Below, piece by piece: positions 42,681 to 52,045 of a DNA stretch of 64,000 bases. This DNA is from Bacteroidales bacterium 52_46 (GTDB lineage Bacteria > Bacteroidota > Bacteroidia > Bacteroidales > Muribaculaceae): assembly GCA_001915385.1 (NCBI GenBank), contig MNQK01000034.1, positions 62,001-126,000 of the forward strand, in the 5' to 3' direction. The position numbers and the translations under genes are program-made. Each line of letters begins with the position of its first letter. Position 1 is the stretch's first letter. Under the pieces are notes generated by a model. That model was given only the letters and a program-made list of their open reading frames with translations. It did no database searches and was not told where the DNA came from.

Positions 42681-42759
42681 CAAATATAATACACTTTTGT
42701 GAATTATCAAAATTTTCAAGTAAAAATATTTGTAAAAATAATTTTTATTTGTAGCTTTG
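42681..42759. promoter_or_regulatory. Back-to-back promoters: leftward operon and leader 2
   Basis: Leftward: CAAATATA (42681-42688, reads TATATTTG) and CAAA (42708-42711, reads TTTG), gap 19. Rightward: TTTG (42729-42732) and TAGCTTTG (42752-42759), gap 19. Both match the Bacteroidetes consensus well. Confidence 0.7.
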
Positions 42760-42763
42760 TAGT

Positions 42764-42965
42764 GCGAAACTAATCATAGTTTATCTATGCCGCTCAGCCC
42801 CGGTTAGAGGCTCGACATATTATCGGGCATTTTTTATGCCCTCACATACCAGCTATTACGGCTGCCATATCCATATCATAAAGGCTCTGCGGAGATACTG
42901 TGATTAGTTTCGCGACGGGATATGACAGCCGTTTTTTCTGTCTAAACGCGAAACTAATCACAGTT
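42764..42965 (+). ncRNA. Structured A-M-B leader, copy 2
   Basis: A, GCGAAACTAATCA (42764-42776), lies at the predicted RNA 5' end. A hairpin with GGGCAT/ATGCCC and T-run is at 42825-42841. The terminator arm CGGCTG-c-CATATCC (42859-42872) pairs with GGATATG-a-CAGCCG (42918-42931), then TTTTTT. M, CTGTGATTAGTTTCGCG (42898-42914), lies in its loop. M is perfectly complementary to B (42947-42963, 17 nt), and 13 nt of it to A. B ends 2 nt before the ATG at 42966. The stem is identical to copy 1 while A, M and B differ together. Confidence 0.75.
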
Positions 42966-43232
42966 ATGAACACAACAACACTTACCGCGCCCGCTTCCCG
43001 GACGCAAGTTCCCAACCTCCGTGCCGTGGCATCGCGCGTCATCAGCGCCGCTTTCTCTCCGAAAGCGTCATTAATCGCTGCCTGCATTGTGGCCGCATTA
43101 ATGTATTTCCACTTCATGACAATCGCCGATACATTGGCGGCGCAGCGCGCTATCGGCGTCGACTGCCTATACCTGTCGCCCTGGGGCTTTGCATGGCTGA
43201 TCCGCAATACCAGGAAAGGAGGTGCGCGATGA
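42966..43232 (+). CDS. Small membrane protein, paralogue 2
   Basis: An 88-aa close paralogue of the protein at 19514: same MNTTTLTAPAS start, membrane helix SLIAACIVAALMYFHFMTIAD and LYLSPWG motif; the C-terminus is shorter (RNTRKGGAR). It overlaps the next gene by 4 nt. Two genes present between membrane protein and core protein in copy 1 are missing here, so the join looks like a clean internal deletion (or an insertion in copy 1). Confidence 0.7.
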   Translation: MNTTTLTAPASRTQVPNLRAVASRVISAAFSPKASLIAACIVAALMYFHFMTIADTLAAQRAIGVDCLYLSPWGFAWLIRNTRKGGAR

Positions 43233-43507
43233 GACTTGAAGTTGCAGGCGCACAGATTACCGACGCCGTGGTCGACGTGCTCGACACCCTCCAGAACCAG
43301 CCCGACATCGCGAAAACCTATACCCGGACCATCGACGAAGTTACCCGCCTCGTTATCCTCGACCTGTCGACCGTCGACGAACAGGCGGACACCGAGGTAA
43401 TGAACCGTCTGCGCGCCCTCCAGATGCTCCGGCGCGACATCGTCACGCTGTCATCTCCGCCAGATGTCGACATCCCGGCTAACGACGTGCCGGCCGCATC
43501 ATTATAA
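43229..43507 (+). CDS. Conserved module protein, copy 2 (92 aa)
   Basis: A 92-aa protein nearly identical to that at 20441-20719 (MRLEVAGAQITDAVVDVLD). It is preceded by AAAGGAGGTGCGCG as in copy 1 and coupled to the membrane-protein gene by ATGA overlap. Helical, acidic, no known family. Confidence 0.7.
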   Translation: MRLEVAGAQITDAVVDVLDTLQNQPDIAKTYTRTIDEVTRLVILDLSTVDEQADTEVMNRLRALQMLRRDIVTLSSPPDVDIPANDVPAASL

Positions 43508-43585
43508 TTATTATATCTCCCGATAAGGCTTGGACGGATACTTGGAAAAATATTTGTCCAAGCCGTAATTTTTTTGTCAAAATAT

Positions 43586-43616
43586 TTTGCTAAATAAAAA
43601 TTTAGCATTATCTTTG
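43586..43616 (+). promoter_or_regulatory. hicAB3 promoter with palindromic operator
   Basis: TTTG (43586-43589), 19-nt gap, TATCTTTG (43609-43616). The gap contains the palindrome GCTAAAT-aaaa-ATTTAGC (43589-43606), a likely HicB3 operator. Confidence 0.7.
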
Positions 43617-43641
43617 TATTGTAAATCAAAACAAGAGAACA

Positions 43642-43830
43642 ATGAAATACAATGAACTCCACAAACAGCTGAGTAAATACGGGTGTTGGGATACCGGTAG
43701 ACAACGTGGCGGACATCCGATGTGGTACTCTCCAATCACCGGGAAATACTTCAAAACAAGTAATCACGGTTCGGAAGAAGTCAAGCCCGGCACACTCAAA
43801 TCAATCCTACGTGATGCCGGAATAAAATGA
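43642..43830 (+). CDS. hicA: HicA-type toxin 3
   Basis: A 62-aa HicA with the catalytic-type His in NHGSEEVKPGTLKSILRDAG (about residues 43-61) and GGHPMWYSPITGKYF before it. The antitoxin gene is 87 nt downstream. A hairpin (AGGGGC 43835-43840 with GCCCCT 43845-43850) lies between them, in the same place as in system 1. Confidence 0.85.
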   Translation: MKYNELHKQLSKYGCWDTGRQRGGHPMWYSPITGKYFKTSNHGSEEVKPGTLKSILRDAGIK

Positions 43831-43917
43831 AGGAAGGGGCTTTGGCCCCTCCCTTTCAAACCAAAACTGAATAGAATTGTTAAAGTAAAGTATAGCATAG
43901 TAAAGTATAGTCTGATT

Positions 43918-44325
43918 ATGAAGACAGTTAGAGTATTTATAGAGCGTGGCAAAGACGGCAGCTATGGCGCCTACATGCCCGATGACAACAATCTTGGCTG
44001 GGGCGTGCATGGCGATGGAGCAACTGCCAATGACGCTATCGCTGATTTTATGGCAGAGTATGAGGATATGAAATCGTTTTTCAAAGAGGAAGGGAAGCCT
44101 TTCGAGGAGGTTGAGTTCGCTTTTTCATACGATTTGCCATCATTTCTGGTCTATTACGCCGACCTTATTTCCTACAAAGGCCTCGCTAAACTTACCGGGA
44201 TTTCGGCGGCCCAGCTCTCTCAATATATATCAGGATACCGTAATCCTTCACCCAAAACCACTGAGAAAATACAATCCGCGTTGCATTCTTTCGGTCAGGA
44301 ATTAAGCCAGTTGCAACTTGTTTGA
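43918..44325 (+). CDS. hicB: HicB-type antitoxin 3
   Basis: A 135-aa HicB: VRVFIERGKDGSYGAYMPDD with the substrate-like HicB fold, then NDAIADFMAEYEDMKSFFKE and a C-terminal HTH (YKGLAKLTGISAAQLSQYISG). It should bind HicA3 and the palindrome at 43.6 kb. Confidence 0.87.
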   Translation: MKTVRVFIERGKDGSYGAYMPDDNNLGWGVHGDGATANDAIADFMAEYEDMKSFFKEEGKPFEEVEFAFSYDLPSFLVYYADLISYKGLAKLTGISAAQLSQYISGYRNPSPKTTEKIQSALHSFGQELSQLQLV

Positions 44326-44357
44326 TTTACACTTTTATACATTGTTCTCGCTGGCTA

Positions 44358-44386
44358 TACCCCCGACATATCTCGGGGGTATTTTT
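44358..44386 (+). terminator. Terminator of hicAB3
   Basis: TACCCCCGA (44358-44366) with TCGGGGGTA (44373-44381), then TTTTTAT. Confidence 0.85.
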
Positions 44387-44477
44387 ATATGTTGTAAAAC
44401 ATATTTATTTTATTTTGAAAATATCGCCTAAATCAAAATAATTTATTATATTTGTGAAAACCAATAAATAAAACAAT

Positions 44478-44669
44478 ATGGGAGGCATAGGAAGCGGAGG
44501 CGCACGAGATGGCGCCGGAAGAAAAACAATCGATGGCGAACCGAGGACTAAAATCTCGCTCACCCTGCCTACTTGGCTACTTAATTTAATCAGGGACGAG
44601 GCTGACCGCCGCCGGCAGTCCACATCATTACTCATAACGGAACTACTCACGAAAGGAATTGAACGATGA
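44478..44669 (+). CDS. Ribbon-helix-helix-like regulator
   Basis: A 63-aa protein: N-terminal Gly-rich GGIGSGGARDGAGRK, then KISLTLPTWLLNLIRDEADR, a strand-helix pattern fitting a ribbon-helix-helix domain, then SLLITELLTKGIER. Likely a small DNA-binding protein controlling nearby genes. It overlaps the next ORF by 4 nt. Confidence 0.65.
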   Translation: MGGIGSGGARDGAGRKTIDGEPRTKISLTLPTWLLNLIRDEADRRRQSTSLLITELLTKGIER

Positions 44670-44911
44670 AACGCCGCAGAAGTTTTTGGAAATGGCTCTA
44701 CCTTTGGGCACGTGCCGGCGCTATGGCCGACGCCCGTAAGAAGCGTATAATGCGCGAAAACCTCGAGACATGGAATCGCGACCACCGCGCATTTATCAAC
44801 AAGTGCGACCGCGAAACAGAACATAAAATAGATAGATGCACTTATACGACTTCGGCCGATGAGTCAAGCGCAGCACCAGGTTGCTATGGAAGTGATTGCG
44901 GTGACTGCTGA
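44666..44911 (+). CDS. Small basic Cys-containing protein
   Basis: An 81-aa protein coupled to the RHH gene by ATGA overlap. Very basic N-terminus (MKRRRSFWKWLYLWARAG) and a Cys-rich end (PGCYGSDCGDC). No family recognised. Confidence 0.55.
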   Translation: MKRRRSFWKWLYLWARAGAMADARKKRIMRENLETWNRDHRAFINKCDRETEHKIDRCTYTTSADESSAAPGCYGSDCGDC

Positions 44912-44948
44912 TAATATCGGCGTCCTTTTTCCCCATAAATACTAATAA

Positions 44949-44956
44949 TACATTTG
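44949..44956 (+). promoter_or_regulatory. -7 box before tape measure gene
   Basis: TACATTTG, 24 nt before the ATG at 44980, matches TAnnTTTG. Suggests a separate tail transcript. Confidence 0.5.
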
Positions 44957-44979
44957 CGCCAACATAATAAGTTGACGCA

Positions 44980-47900
44980 ATGGCAAGAAAATTAGAACCT
45001 GACTATATCAAATGGGTCCTGACACTCAATGCGACCCAGGCACAGGAAGAATTTCACAAACTGGAGAAAAAAAACAAGGAACTCCAGCAACAGACCAATG
45101 CCAGCCGGAAGGCTATGGCGCAGCTCGAGGCCGAGGGAAAACGAGGCTCGGCCGAATGGAAAAACCTCCGCAAATCAATCGAGCAGAATAATAAAGCGAT
45201 GTCGCTCAACCGTGCGAGGATGGACGAAATCGCAAAGCGTTTCGACTTGACTTCAATGTCGGTCAACCAGTTGAAGAAACGCCTTAAGGAACTCCAACGA
45301 GAGTTTAACAATACATCCAAGGCCACCGACCCCAAGCGCTACAACGAACTCCGCGGCGAAATCAACAAGGTGCAGGCTGCTCTCGACAAGGCCAATGCAG
45401 CAGCCCGCGGGCTTCAGGGCGGATTTTTCTCCCTGACAAAGATGAAGCAGACCATGATCGGCTTCTTTAATGGCGTCGGACTGACTATATTTTCCTTCAT
45501 TACGGGAGCGTTCAAGAATGCGTTCAACCTCGTCGTAGACTTCGAGAAAGCCAATTCGAAGCTCGCCGCAATACTCGGCACATCGCGCGACGGCATAAAG
45601 GAGATGACAGCGGCGGCCCGCCAGCTCGGAGCCACCACTTCATATTCCGCCGCAGAAGTAACCAACCTGCAGATCGAGCTTGCAAAACTCGGATTCAGCC
45701 GCGAGCAAATCCTCGCTATGGAAAGCGCCACGCTGAAATTTGCCAAGGCCGTAGACACCGACCTTCCGCGTGCCGCGGCGTTCGCCGGGGCCGCTCTCCG
45801 TATTTTTCATAAAGATGCCAAGGACACAGAAAGCGTGCTCGCTACGTTTGCCATAGCTACAACCAAAACGGCACTCGATTTCTCAAAATTGGAAGCATCA
45901 CTGTCGACGGTAGGCCCGGTAGCTCATGCTTTCGGACTTTCACTCGAGGATACAACCGCATTACTGGGTCAGCTTGCCAACGCCGGTTTTGATGCATCAA
46001 GTGCGGCAACCGCCACCCGCAATATCATTCTTAACCTTTGCGACGCCAACGGAGCTTTGGCGAAAGCTCTCGGCGGTCCGGTCCGGAATGCAGACGACCT
46101 CGCTAAAGGATTGCAGAAACTCAATGCCGAAGGTGTCGACCTCGCAAAAGCGCTCGACCTGACCGACAAGCGAAGCGTGGCCGCCTTTTCTACGTTTCTA
46201 TCTGAAGCCGACTCCCTCGTTGAATTGCGCGACGCCATTACCGGGGTCAACGATGAGTTCAACGAGATGTCGGCCACGATGGGCGACAATGTTGCCGGTG
46301 CAATCGCCGGACTCAAATCCGCCGCCGAGGAACTTGTGCTCAAAATTGCCGACGGAACGGAAGGCCCCATCAAGGACCTGATAAAGATGCTGACATCGCT
46401 TGTGCAGACATTGGGCAATGTATATCAGTTCCTGACAAAATTCAGCGGCGTAATCAAACTGGTGGTAATCACATGGGGCACTTATAAACTGGCGGTAATT
46501 GCTGTCAACACCGCGCAAAAAGTGTTTTTTGCCACTGTGGGGGTCGGGCGGAAACTCATGACGGCCTTTCGCACCGCAATGCTGCTCTGTTCTACCGGTT
46601 TCAAGGCTATGGTAGGAAACATAAAGGCGGCCACTACTTCGTTCAACGCTTTCAAGGCTGCTCTCGCCTCCACTCCGTGGACGGCGGTCATCGGGGCTAT
46701 AGCATCAATTGGAGCGGCATTATATTCTTTATTCAGCCAGACTTCCGAAGCCGAGGAAAAGCTCAAGGAAAAGGAGAAAGAGATGCAGCAGCAGATTGAG
46801 GAACATACCCGCAAGCGAGAGGAGTTCACTAACAATCTCGCCACCGAAAAGGCTAAATTACTCGACCTATTGAAAGTGGCTGAAGACGAGACCGCATTCA
46901 AGAAAGAACGCCTGAAGGCTATAAAAGCCATCAACAAAGTATGTCCGGAATATAATGGCTATTTGGACGCTGAACATGGCAAACTCGTTGCCAATAAAAA
47001 GGCTCTCGACAAGTATATAGAATCAATGGAAAAGCGTATGCGCATTGCCTTTTATCAAGACGAATACACTCAATATGTCCGGGAGAATGAAGCGGCCAAA
47101 TCGCGCCAACGGAAAGCGCAGAAGGCCTATGAAGAAGGGGTCAAAGGTGTGACTTCCGAGGACTGGGACAGGGTATTTGAACCGGGAGTCTCTACATTTT
47201 TATCACCTGATAAATTTATAGCTGCAATGGAATCCAAAGCAAAGATTGATGCCCTCGATGATTTAGCCAAGGAAGCAGCCGCCGCAGATGCCGCGGTTAC
47301 AACTACCACTGAGGCGCTGCAAGGGTTTGCTGAAGAAGTAAAGGCCGCAGGTTTTTCGTTGACAGACATCTTTACCACCACCGACGATACTTTTACCGGA
47401 ATTACCGGTGACCTCGACAAAACCGGCAATGCCGCGCATACGGTAGTCGACGAAATCAAGGAGTTGAAAAAGCAGTTGAAGGAACTCCGTAAGCTCGACC
47501 CGCAGACCGATGAAGAATATGACGACATCAAAGACCGCAAGAAGAAAATACAGGACAGGCTGAAGGTATTGGAGGGAAAGGTCCCCAAAAACAAACATAC
47601 CCCCGGCACATATCAGGAGGACTCAATCGATGAAGCTACCGCTGCCGCAGATGACCTGCACCAGCAAAAACTCCTCGATATAAATAAACTTAAAGGGCAG
47701 ATTCCGGAATATGAACTGGCCATAAAGAAAAACGAGGAACTGATCAGGTATTGCAAGGACTTGACAATAGCGCTCCAGAAGCTCAAAAAGGAAACCGACG
47801 AGACACATACCGCGACCATCGACAATATAAATGCGGAGCAAAATAAAGTAAACCAGCAGGTGGTCGCCGCACAACAGGGCATCAACAAAGCCACAGCCCA

Positions 47901-49356
47901 AAAGGAGCAGGAGGAGCATAAGCAGCGCCTCGCCGCACAGCAGGCTTTCTACGACACTCATGAACGCACAGTAAGGGAGGATGTCAACAAACAGAAGACT
48001 ACACGTGAGGCCGCAGACATCTACCTGCTCAACCTACAGAAGGGCACCCATGAAGCTCAGTTGAAGGAGTTGCAGGATTTTTATAAGAAGACAGAAAACG
48101 CCGATTACCTCGGAGCAGAGGATAAGCGTCAGTTGCTTGAAAAGACTTCGGCCGATATTGCCTCCATGCAGTCGCAGGTGCTGACCGATACCGGAAAATA
48201 TTCCGAGCTGCTCCGCGAAATGATGACCGACACTACCAGCGCCGACGGCATTAAGAATACATTCGAGCTTCAAAAGCGCGCAATCGAAACATCTTACGAT
48301 GAGATGCTCAAAACGGTGGAAGCCGGTTCTGACGATGCCGTAGCTCTTGAAAGTGAGAAGCAACGCCGTATTGCCGCGCTAAATTATTCGTATCAGGAAC
48401 AGGTATGGCAGCTTCAGGAACTGACCGGACTCTCCTGGGCCGACGAATATGACCGCGAGCTTGCGCAACTCGAGAACTACCATACGCAAGGTCTCATAAA
48501 GGAGAAGGACTACCAGAAAAAGAAACTGCAATTGGGCGTCAATAATGCAAAAAAATACTTTGACTATTATTCGCAGCTTTCCGGGTCGATGTTCTCGGCC
48601 ATACAGGATGCCGAAATTGCCAAAAGTGATGCGAAATATGATGTCCTTATCCAGCAGGCCAAGAACAATGGAGAGGATACCGCCGCCCTCGAAGAGGAAA
48701 AGGAAAATAAAAAACTGGAAATCCAGAAAAAATACGCCGACGTCAATTTTGCAATAAAAGTCTCGCAGATTATCGCAGATACAGCAGTGGCTGTTATAAA
48801 GACATTTGCTGAAATGGGTTATACCCCTTGGGGAATTGCCGCAGCTGCAATGATGTCAGCTACTGGAATAGCTCAAGTTGCTACGGCAAAGGCTGAACGC
48901 GATAAAATCAAGAATATGCAGCCGGGCAATACCGCCGGTGGGTCAGCGGCACAGAAGGCCAAGGCGGAACGTGTCCTCTCCGGATATTCCGAAGGCGGCT
49001 ACACCGGCGACGGAGACCGCTACGAGGTCGCGGGTGTCGTTCATCGCGGCGAGTATGTCGTGCCGAAGCCTATAATGAACAATCCCCGCGTGGTCGACGC
49101 GGTAAGTGTGATTGAGGCTATACGCCGTAATAAGACAGCCGGTGTACCTGTTCCGGCTGGAACGCCGGCCGCCGGATATGCGGAAGGTGGATACACTTCA
49201 GCCCCTTCCGTCCCCGATACCTCTGAACTGACCGCCGCCATAAAGGAACTGCGTCAGGCCACGCGCAATATCAGGGCATACGTGGTATTACGTGATATAG
49301 AACGTGCACAGGAGTCCCTGGACCGTGCACGCAATCCATTCACCCGTAAAAAATAA
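44980..49356 (+). CDS. Tail tape measure protein
   Basis: The largest gene, 1458 aa. It has long coiled coils (residues 20-140 and most of 590-1200), the conserved TMP segment with GATTSYSAAEVTNLQIELAK and DTTALLGQLANAGFDASSAA (about 220-350), and hydrophobic segments around 490-590 and 1270-1300. The C-terminus has YSEGGYTGDGDRYEVAGVVH, typical of such proteins. It sets tail length and is ejected at infection. Confidence 0.93.
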   Translation: MARKLEPDYIKWVLTLNATQAQEEFHKLEKKNKELQQQTNASRKAMAQLEAEGKRGSAEWKNLRKSIEQNNKAMSLNRARMDEIAKRFDLTSMSVNQLKKRLKELQREFNNTSKATDPKRYNELRGEINKVQAALDKANAAARGLQGGFFSLTKMKQTMIGFFNGVGLTIFSFITGAFKNAFNLVVDFEKANSKLAAILGTSRDGIKEMTAAARQLGATTSYSAAEVTNLQIELAKLGFSREQILAMESATLKFAKAVDTDLPRAAAFAGAALRIFHKDAKDTESVLATFAIATTKTALDFSKLEASLSTVGPVAHAFGLSLEDTTALLGQLANAGFDASSAATATRNIILNLCDANGALAKALGGPVRNADDLAKGLQKLNAEGVDLAKALDLTDKRSVAAFSTFLSEADSLVELRDAITGVNDEFNEMSATMGDNVAGAIAGLKSAAEELVLKIADGTEGPIKDLIKMLTSLVQTLGNVYQFLTKFSGVIKLVVITWGTYKLAVIAVNTAQKVFFATVGVGRKLMTAFRTAMLLCSTGFKAMVGNIKAATTSFNAFKAALASTPWTAVIGAIASIGAALYSLFSQTSEAEEKLKEKEKEMQQQIEEHTRKREEFTNNLATEKAKLLDLLKVAEDETAFKKERLKAIKAINKVCPEYNGYLDAEHGKLVANKKALDKYIESMEKRMRIAFYQDEYTQYVRENEAAKSRQRKAQKAYEEGVKGVTSEDWDRVFEPGVSTFLSPDKFIAAMESKAKIDALDDLAKEAAAADAAVTTTTEALQGFAEEVKAAGFSLTDIFTTTDDTFTGITGDLDKTGNAAHTVVDEIKELKKQLKELRKLDPQTDEEYDDIKDRKKKIQDRLKVLEGKVPKNKHTPGTYQEDSIDEATAAADDLHQQKLLDINKLKGQIPEYELAIKKNEELIRYCKDLTIALQKLKKETDETHTATIDNINAEQNKVNQQVVAAQQGINKATAQKEQEEHKQRLAAQQAFYDTHERTVREDVNKQKTTREAADIYLLNLQKGTHEAQLKELQDFYKKTENADYLGAEDKRQLLEKTSADIASMQSQVLTDTGKYSELLREMMTDTTSADGIKNTFELQKRAIETSYDEMLKTVEAGSDDAVALESEKQRRIAALNYSYQEQVWQLQELTGLSWADEYDRELAQLENYHTQGLIKEKDYQKKKLQLGVNNAKKYFDYYSQLSGSMFSAIQDAEIAKSDAKYDVLIQQAKNNGEDTAALEEEKENKKLEIQKKYADVNFAIKVSQIIADTAVAVIKTFAEMGYTPWGIAAAAMMSATGIAQVATAKAERDKIKNMQPGNTAGGSAAQKAKAERVLSGYSEGGYTGDGDRYEVAGVVHRGEYVVPKPIMNNPRVVDAVSVIEAIRRNKTAGVPVPAGTPAAGYAEGGYTSAPSVPDTSELTAAIKELRQATRNIRAYVVLRDIERAQESLDRARNPFTRKK

Positions 49357-49362
49357 TTTGTT

Positions 49363-51801
49363 ATGGAAATAATTGTTGATGGAGAAGCACTCGACCTCCA
49401 GTCTGACTTCTCAATGGAGATTGAGGATACCAATCCGATATATAATGACCGCGGCAGCCAGTCTGTACCGGCCACAGTACCGGCCACCCGCCGTAACTCG
49501 CTACTGCTCGGTTTCCCGCAGCGTATCGATGCAGGCTCCGACCCTAATCTGCCCGAACGCTCCGTAGAAGTCCGCGACGGTGGTTATATACGCAGCGGTA
49601 AACTTAACGTCACCGATGCCGGGCACGATGAAGGCATAACTTTTAACATCGGGTTCGACAACTCGACCGTATATGCGAAATGGCAGGTAAAGAAGCTCGG
49701 CGAACTTTCCGGCTTGCCGGTATATCTCCCATCCCGCATGCAGGATGAGACTTCAGTCGACCTACTGCTTGACGACATGTACCGGATCTACCGCTTTCCC
49801 GAACCTCATACCGATGATTTCGCCATATTCCCGGTCGCGGTAAACAACGAAAGTACCGGTTCTGACTCCGCTAAGCAAGTATATTGGGAGATTCTCAATG
49901 TCGCGGGAGAAACAGGCTTCAGACAGCCTAAAACCGTCAAGCGCCTTATTGACGGCACTGTTACCGACGTAAATGTGCCGGACGGGTATATGGTTACACC
50001 GTTTCTTCGTGTATGGCGGGTCCTGGAACTTATTTTTTCGGATATCGGGGTATCGGTACCATGCAATCCGTTCAAAGACGACCTCGAGCTCTCCCGCCTT
50101 GTAGTCCTGAACAATGCCGCCGACGCATGTTGCAGGGGAGAAATACGTTACGCCGACCTGATGCCGGACTGTACTGTGGAGGAATTTATGAATGCTCTAT
50201 GGGTACGCTTCGGATTGATATACAATATAAACTTCAATACCGGTTCGGTATCACTCGAACTCATTAAGGACATCCTCGACAAACAACCGTCCATGACTGT
50301 TGACAACAAACTGTCAGGCGCTCCCAAAATTATCTACGGAGACCGACAATACGTAAAACTGTCCGCGCAGACATCTATAGATGGTGCAGCACCGAGTCAC
50401 GAACGTTTTGAGGATTTTGCAAAAGGTGTCGACATGTCTCATGTACGGCTCGGAATACATGTAAGTTTGTGGCAAAATACAGGACGACCGGATGCCCCGA
50501 AATGGGACGGTGACATTTATTATGAATACCTGTATCCGGATCCGGATGATCCTGACTATCCCGATCCACCAGACCCATGGGAAGACGATTACGATGACGG
50601 AGATTTCGATTTATACGCATACCAAACAGCCTCATTTTTACCATCTGTACAGTCAGAAGACTCTCCTACCGTTGACAGTGCGCCAAGTTTTACGGCTCGT
50701 GAGTTCATCACCGGCACTTGGTACCGGCTTGATGCCACTAACGGAAGCGTCCGTGCATCCTCCTCGAGTTTCTTCAACTGGGATCCACAGCCTGAAGGGC
50801 TGAGCGCGCTTGAACTTTCAAGCGACGACGAGTTTGTGCCGGTGGCCTGGGTATCGAATGTCGGAACCGGCGCCGGTCCGAGCCATAATGACTGGTGTCC
50901 GTGTTATCTTTTCGGCGCGCGTCACTACCACAGCTATATAAAAGGGAGCGACGGTTCGGAGAATGACGGTGACAGCACTCCCCTCGCCTTCATGTTCGCT
51001 TACACCCGTTACCATAAGACAATAGGCAGACTTACTCCGGAAGATGACACCGGTCAACGGATGACCCTCGATGACGGTACTATTCCTTCTCTTTCGCTAT
51101 TGTTCCAATTCAAGGACGGACTTTTCAACCGGTTTTGGTCTAAATATGATGAAATACTCCGACATGGCAACCGTACTGTAGAAACCCAAGCTAATTTTAG
51201 CCGTCTGGAGCTTTTTTCCTTCAATACAATCAATGTAGTCAGGCTCGGAAATATACGGTGCCTGATTGATACGGTAAACTATTCAATACCATCGGGTAAA
51301 AATGTATCTGTTGAAATGAAATTACGGACTATACAGACGCAAGGTGAATACGAAATAATGAAGGAACAGAATGTCCCTGATTTCGCAGCAGCTGCGCGTC
51401 ATCTCGAATGGCGGTTGAAGAGTGAAACGTACGGTCCGGGATTGGACACTGCACCTGTAAGAGCCTCCGCAGTGGAAAAATATACTGAAGAAAGCGGATA
51501 TACTCCCCACGGGACACAAGGAGATTATTATTGTCTCGGGGGGGACGGTATGATTATGAAGTCCATTACACGCGGCATTCCTGTATGGCAGACCGACACA
51601 TCATTGAAAAAGCCGACCGGAGCCGGCCAACGAAATATGCGTAAATATATTGCATTCATTACCTACGATGTCTATGAGATACATGATCTTGGATATGACG
51701 GAGTGGCGGAGCGATGGGAACTGTCTGACGACCCGATCGGCGAAGTTACTGTTTCTGTGGAATATGATGTAACTCTCGTTGCAAGATTAGTAACAGATTA
51801 G
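49363..51801 (+). CDS. Tail/baseplate hub protein
   Basis: An 812-aa beta-rich protein directly after the tape measure. Features include GFPQRIDAGSDPNLPERSVE near the N-terminus, NALWVRFGLIYNINFNTGSV in the middle and an Asp/Pro-rich linker (YPDPDDPDYPDPPDPWEDDY, about residues 390-410). Its position is that of distal tail or hub proteins. No hydrolase motif seen. Confidence 0.65.
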   Translation: MEIIVDGEALDLQSDFSMEIEDTNPIYNDRGSQSVPATVPATRRNSLLLGFPQRIDAGSDPNLPERSVEVRDGGYIRSGKLNVTDAGHDEGITFNIGFDNSTVYAKWQVKKLGELSGLPVYLPSRMQDETSVDLLLDDMYRIYRFPEPHTDDFAIFPVAVNNESTGSDSAKQVYWEILNVAGETGFRQPKTVKRLIDGTVTDVNVPDGYMVTPFLRVWRVLELIFSDIGVSVPCNPFKDDLELSRLVVLNNAADACCRGEIRYADLMPDCTVEEFMNALWVRFGLIYNINFNTGSVSLELIKDILDKQPSMTVDNKLSGAPKIIYGDRQYVKLSAQTSIDGAAPSHERFEDFAKGVDMSHVRLGIHVSLWQNTGRPDAPKWDGDIYYEYLYPDPDDPDYPDPPDPWEDDYDDGDFDLYAYQTASFLPSVQSEDSPTVDSAPSFTAREFITGTWYRLDATNGSVRASSSSFFNWDPQPEGLSALELSSDDEFVPVAWVSNVGTGAGPSHNDWCPCYLFGARHYHSYIKGSDGSENDGDSTPLAFMFAYTRYHKTIGRLTPEDDTGQRMTLDDGTIPSLSLLFQFKDGLFNRFWSKYDEILRHGNRTVETQANFSRLELFSFNTINVVRLGNIRCLIDTVNYSIPSGKNVSVEMKLRTIQTQGEYEIMKEQNVPDFAAAARHLEWRLKSETYGPGLDTAPVRASAVEKYTEESGYTPHGTQGDYYCLGGDGMIMKSITRGIPVWQTDTSLKKPTGAGQRNMRKYIAFITYDVYEIHDLGYDGVAERWELSDDPIGEVTVSVEYDVTLVARLVTD

Positions 51802-51839
51802 TCCTTTGGCATACGCTAAAATATATGGAGTTTTGCAAT

Positions 51840-52043
51840 ATGGATAACAATAACATCATTTCAGCACCGCAAATCGCCGATGTCGATAAATATTACCAGT
51901 TATGGCGTAAAGATCATTTCGGCGCCTTATCGGTTTTTATCGATTTCATGCTCACTCCTTCCGCTGATCGAGACAAATTCATTAATTCTCTAAATACCCG
52001 GATAATTTTTACCGGTTCGGTCGCATCTCCGACTTTGATTTGA
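51840..52043 (+). CDS. Small hypothetical tail-region protein
   Basis: A 67-aa protein from ATG 51840 (MDNNNIISAPQIADVDKYYQ); an ATG at 51825 would add five residues. It sits between two tail genes. Function unknown. Confidence 0.5.
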   Translation: MDNNNIISAPQIADVDKYYQLWRKDHFGALSVFIDFMLTPSADRDKFINSLNTRIIFTGSVASPTLI

Positions 52044-52045
52044 CG

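Noticed and set aside
42764..42965. Leader as a retron ncRNA
   Set aside because: Inverted ends recall msr/msd flanks, but no reverse transcriptase gene exists in the window and each leader runs directly into a small ORF.
42764..42965. A/M inverted repeats as an invertible promoter
   Set aside because: The promoter lies outside the inverted segment, no outward promoter is seen inside it, and no nearby invertase exists. The integrase is 14 kb away. RNA pairing explains B as well.
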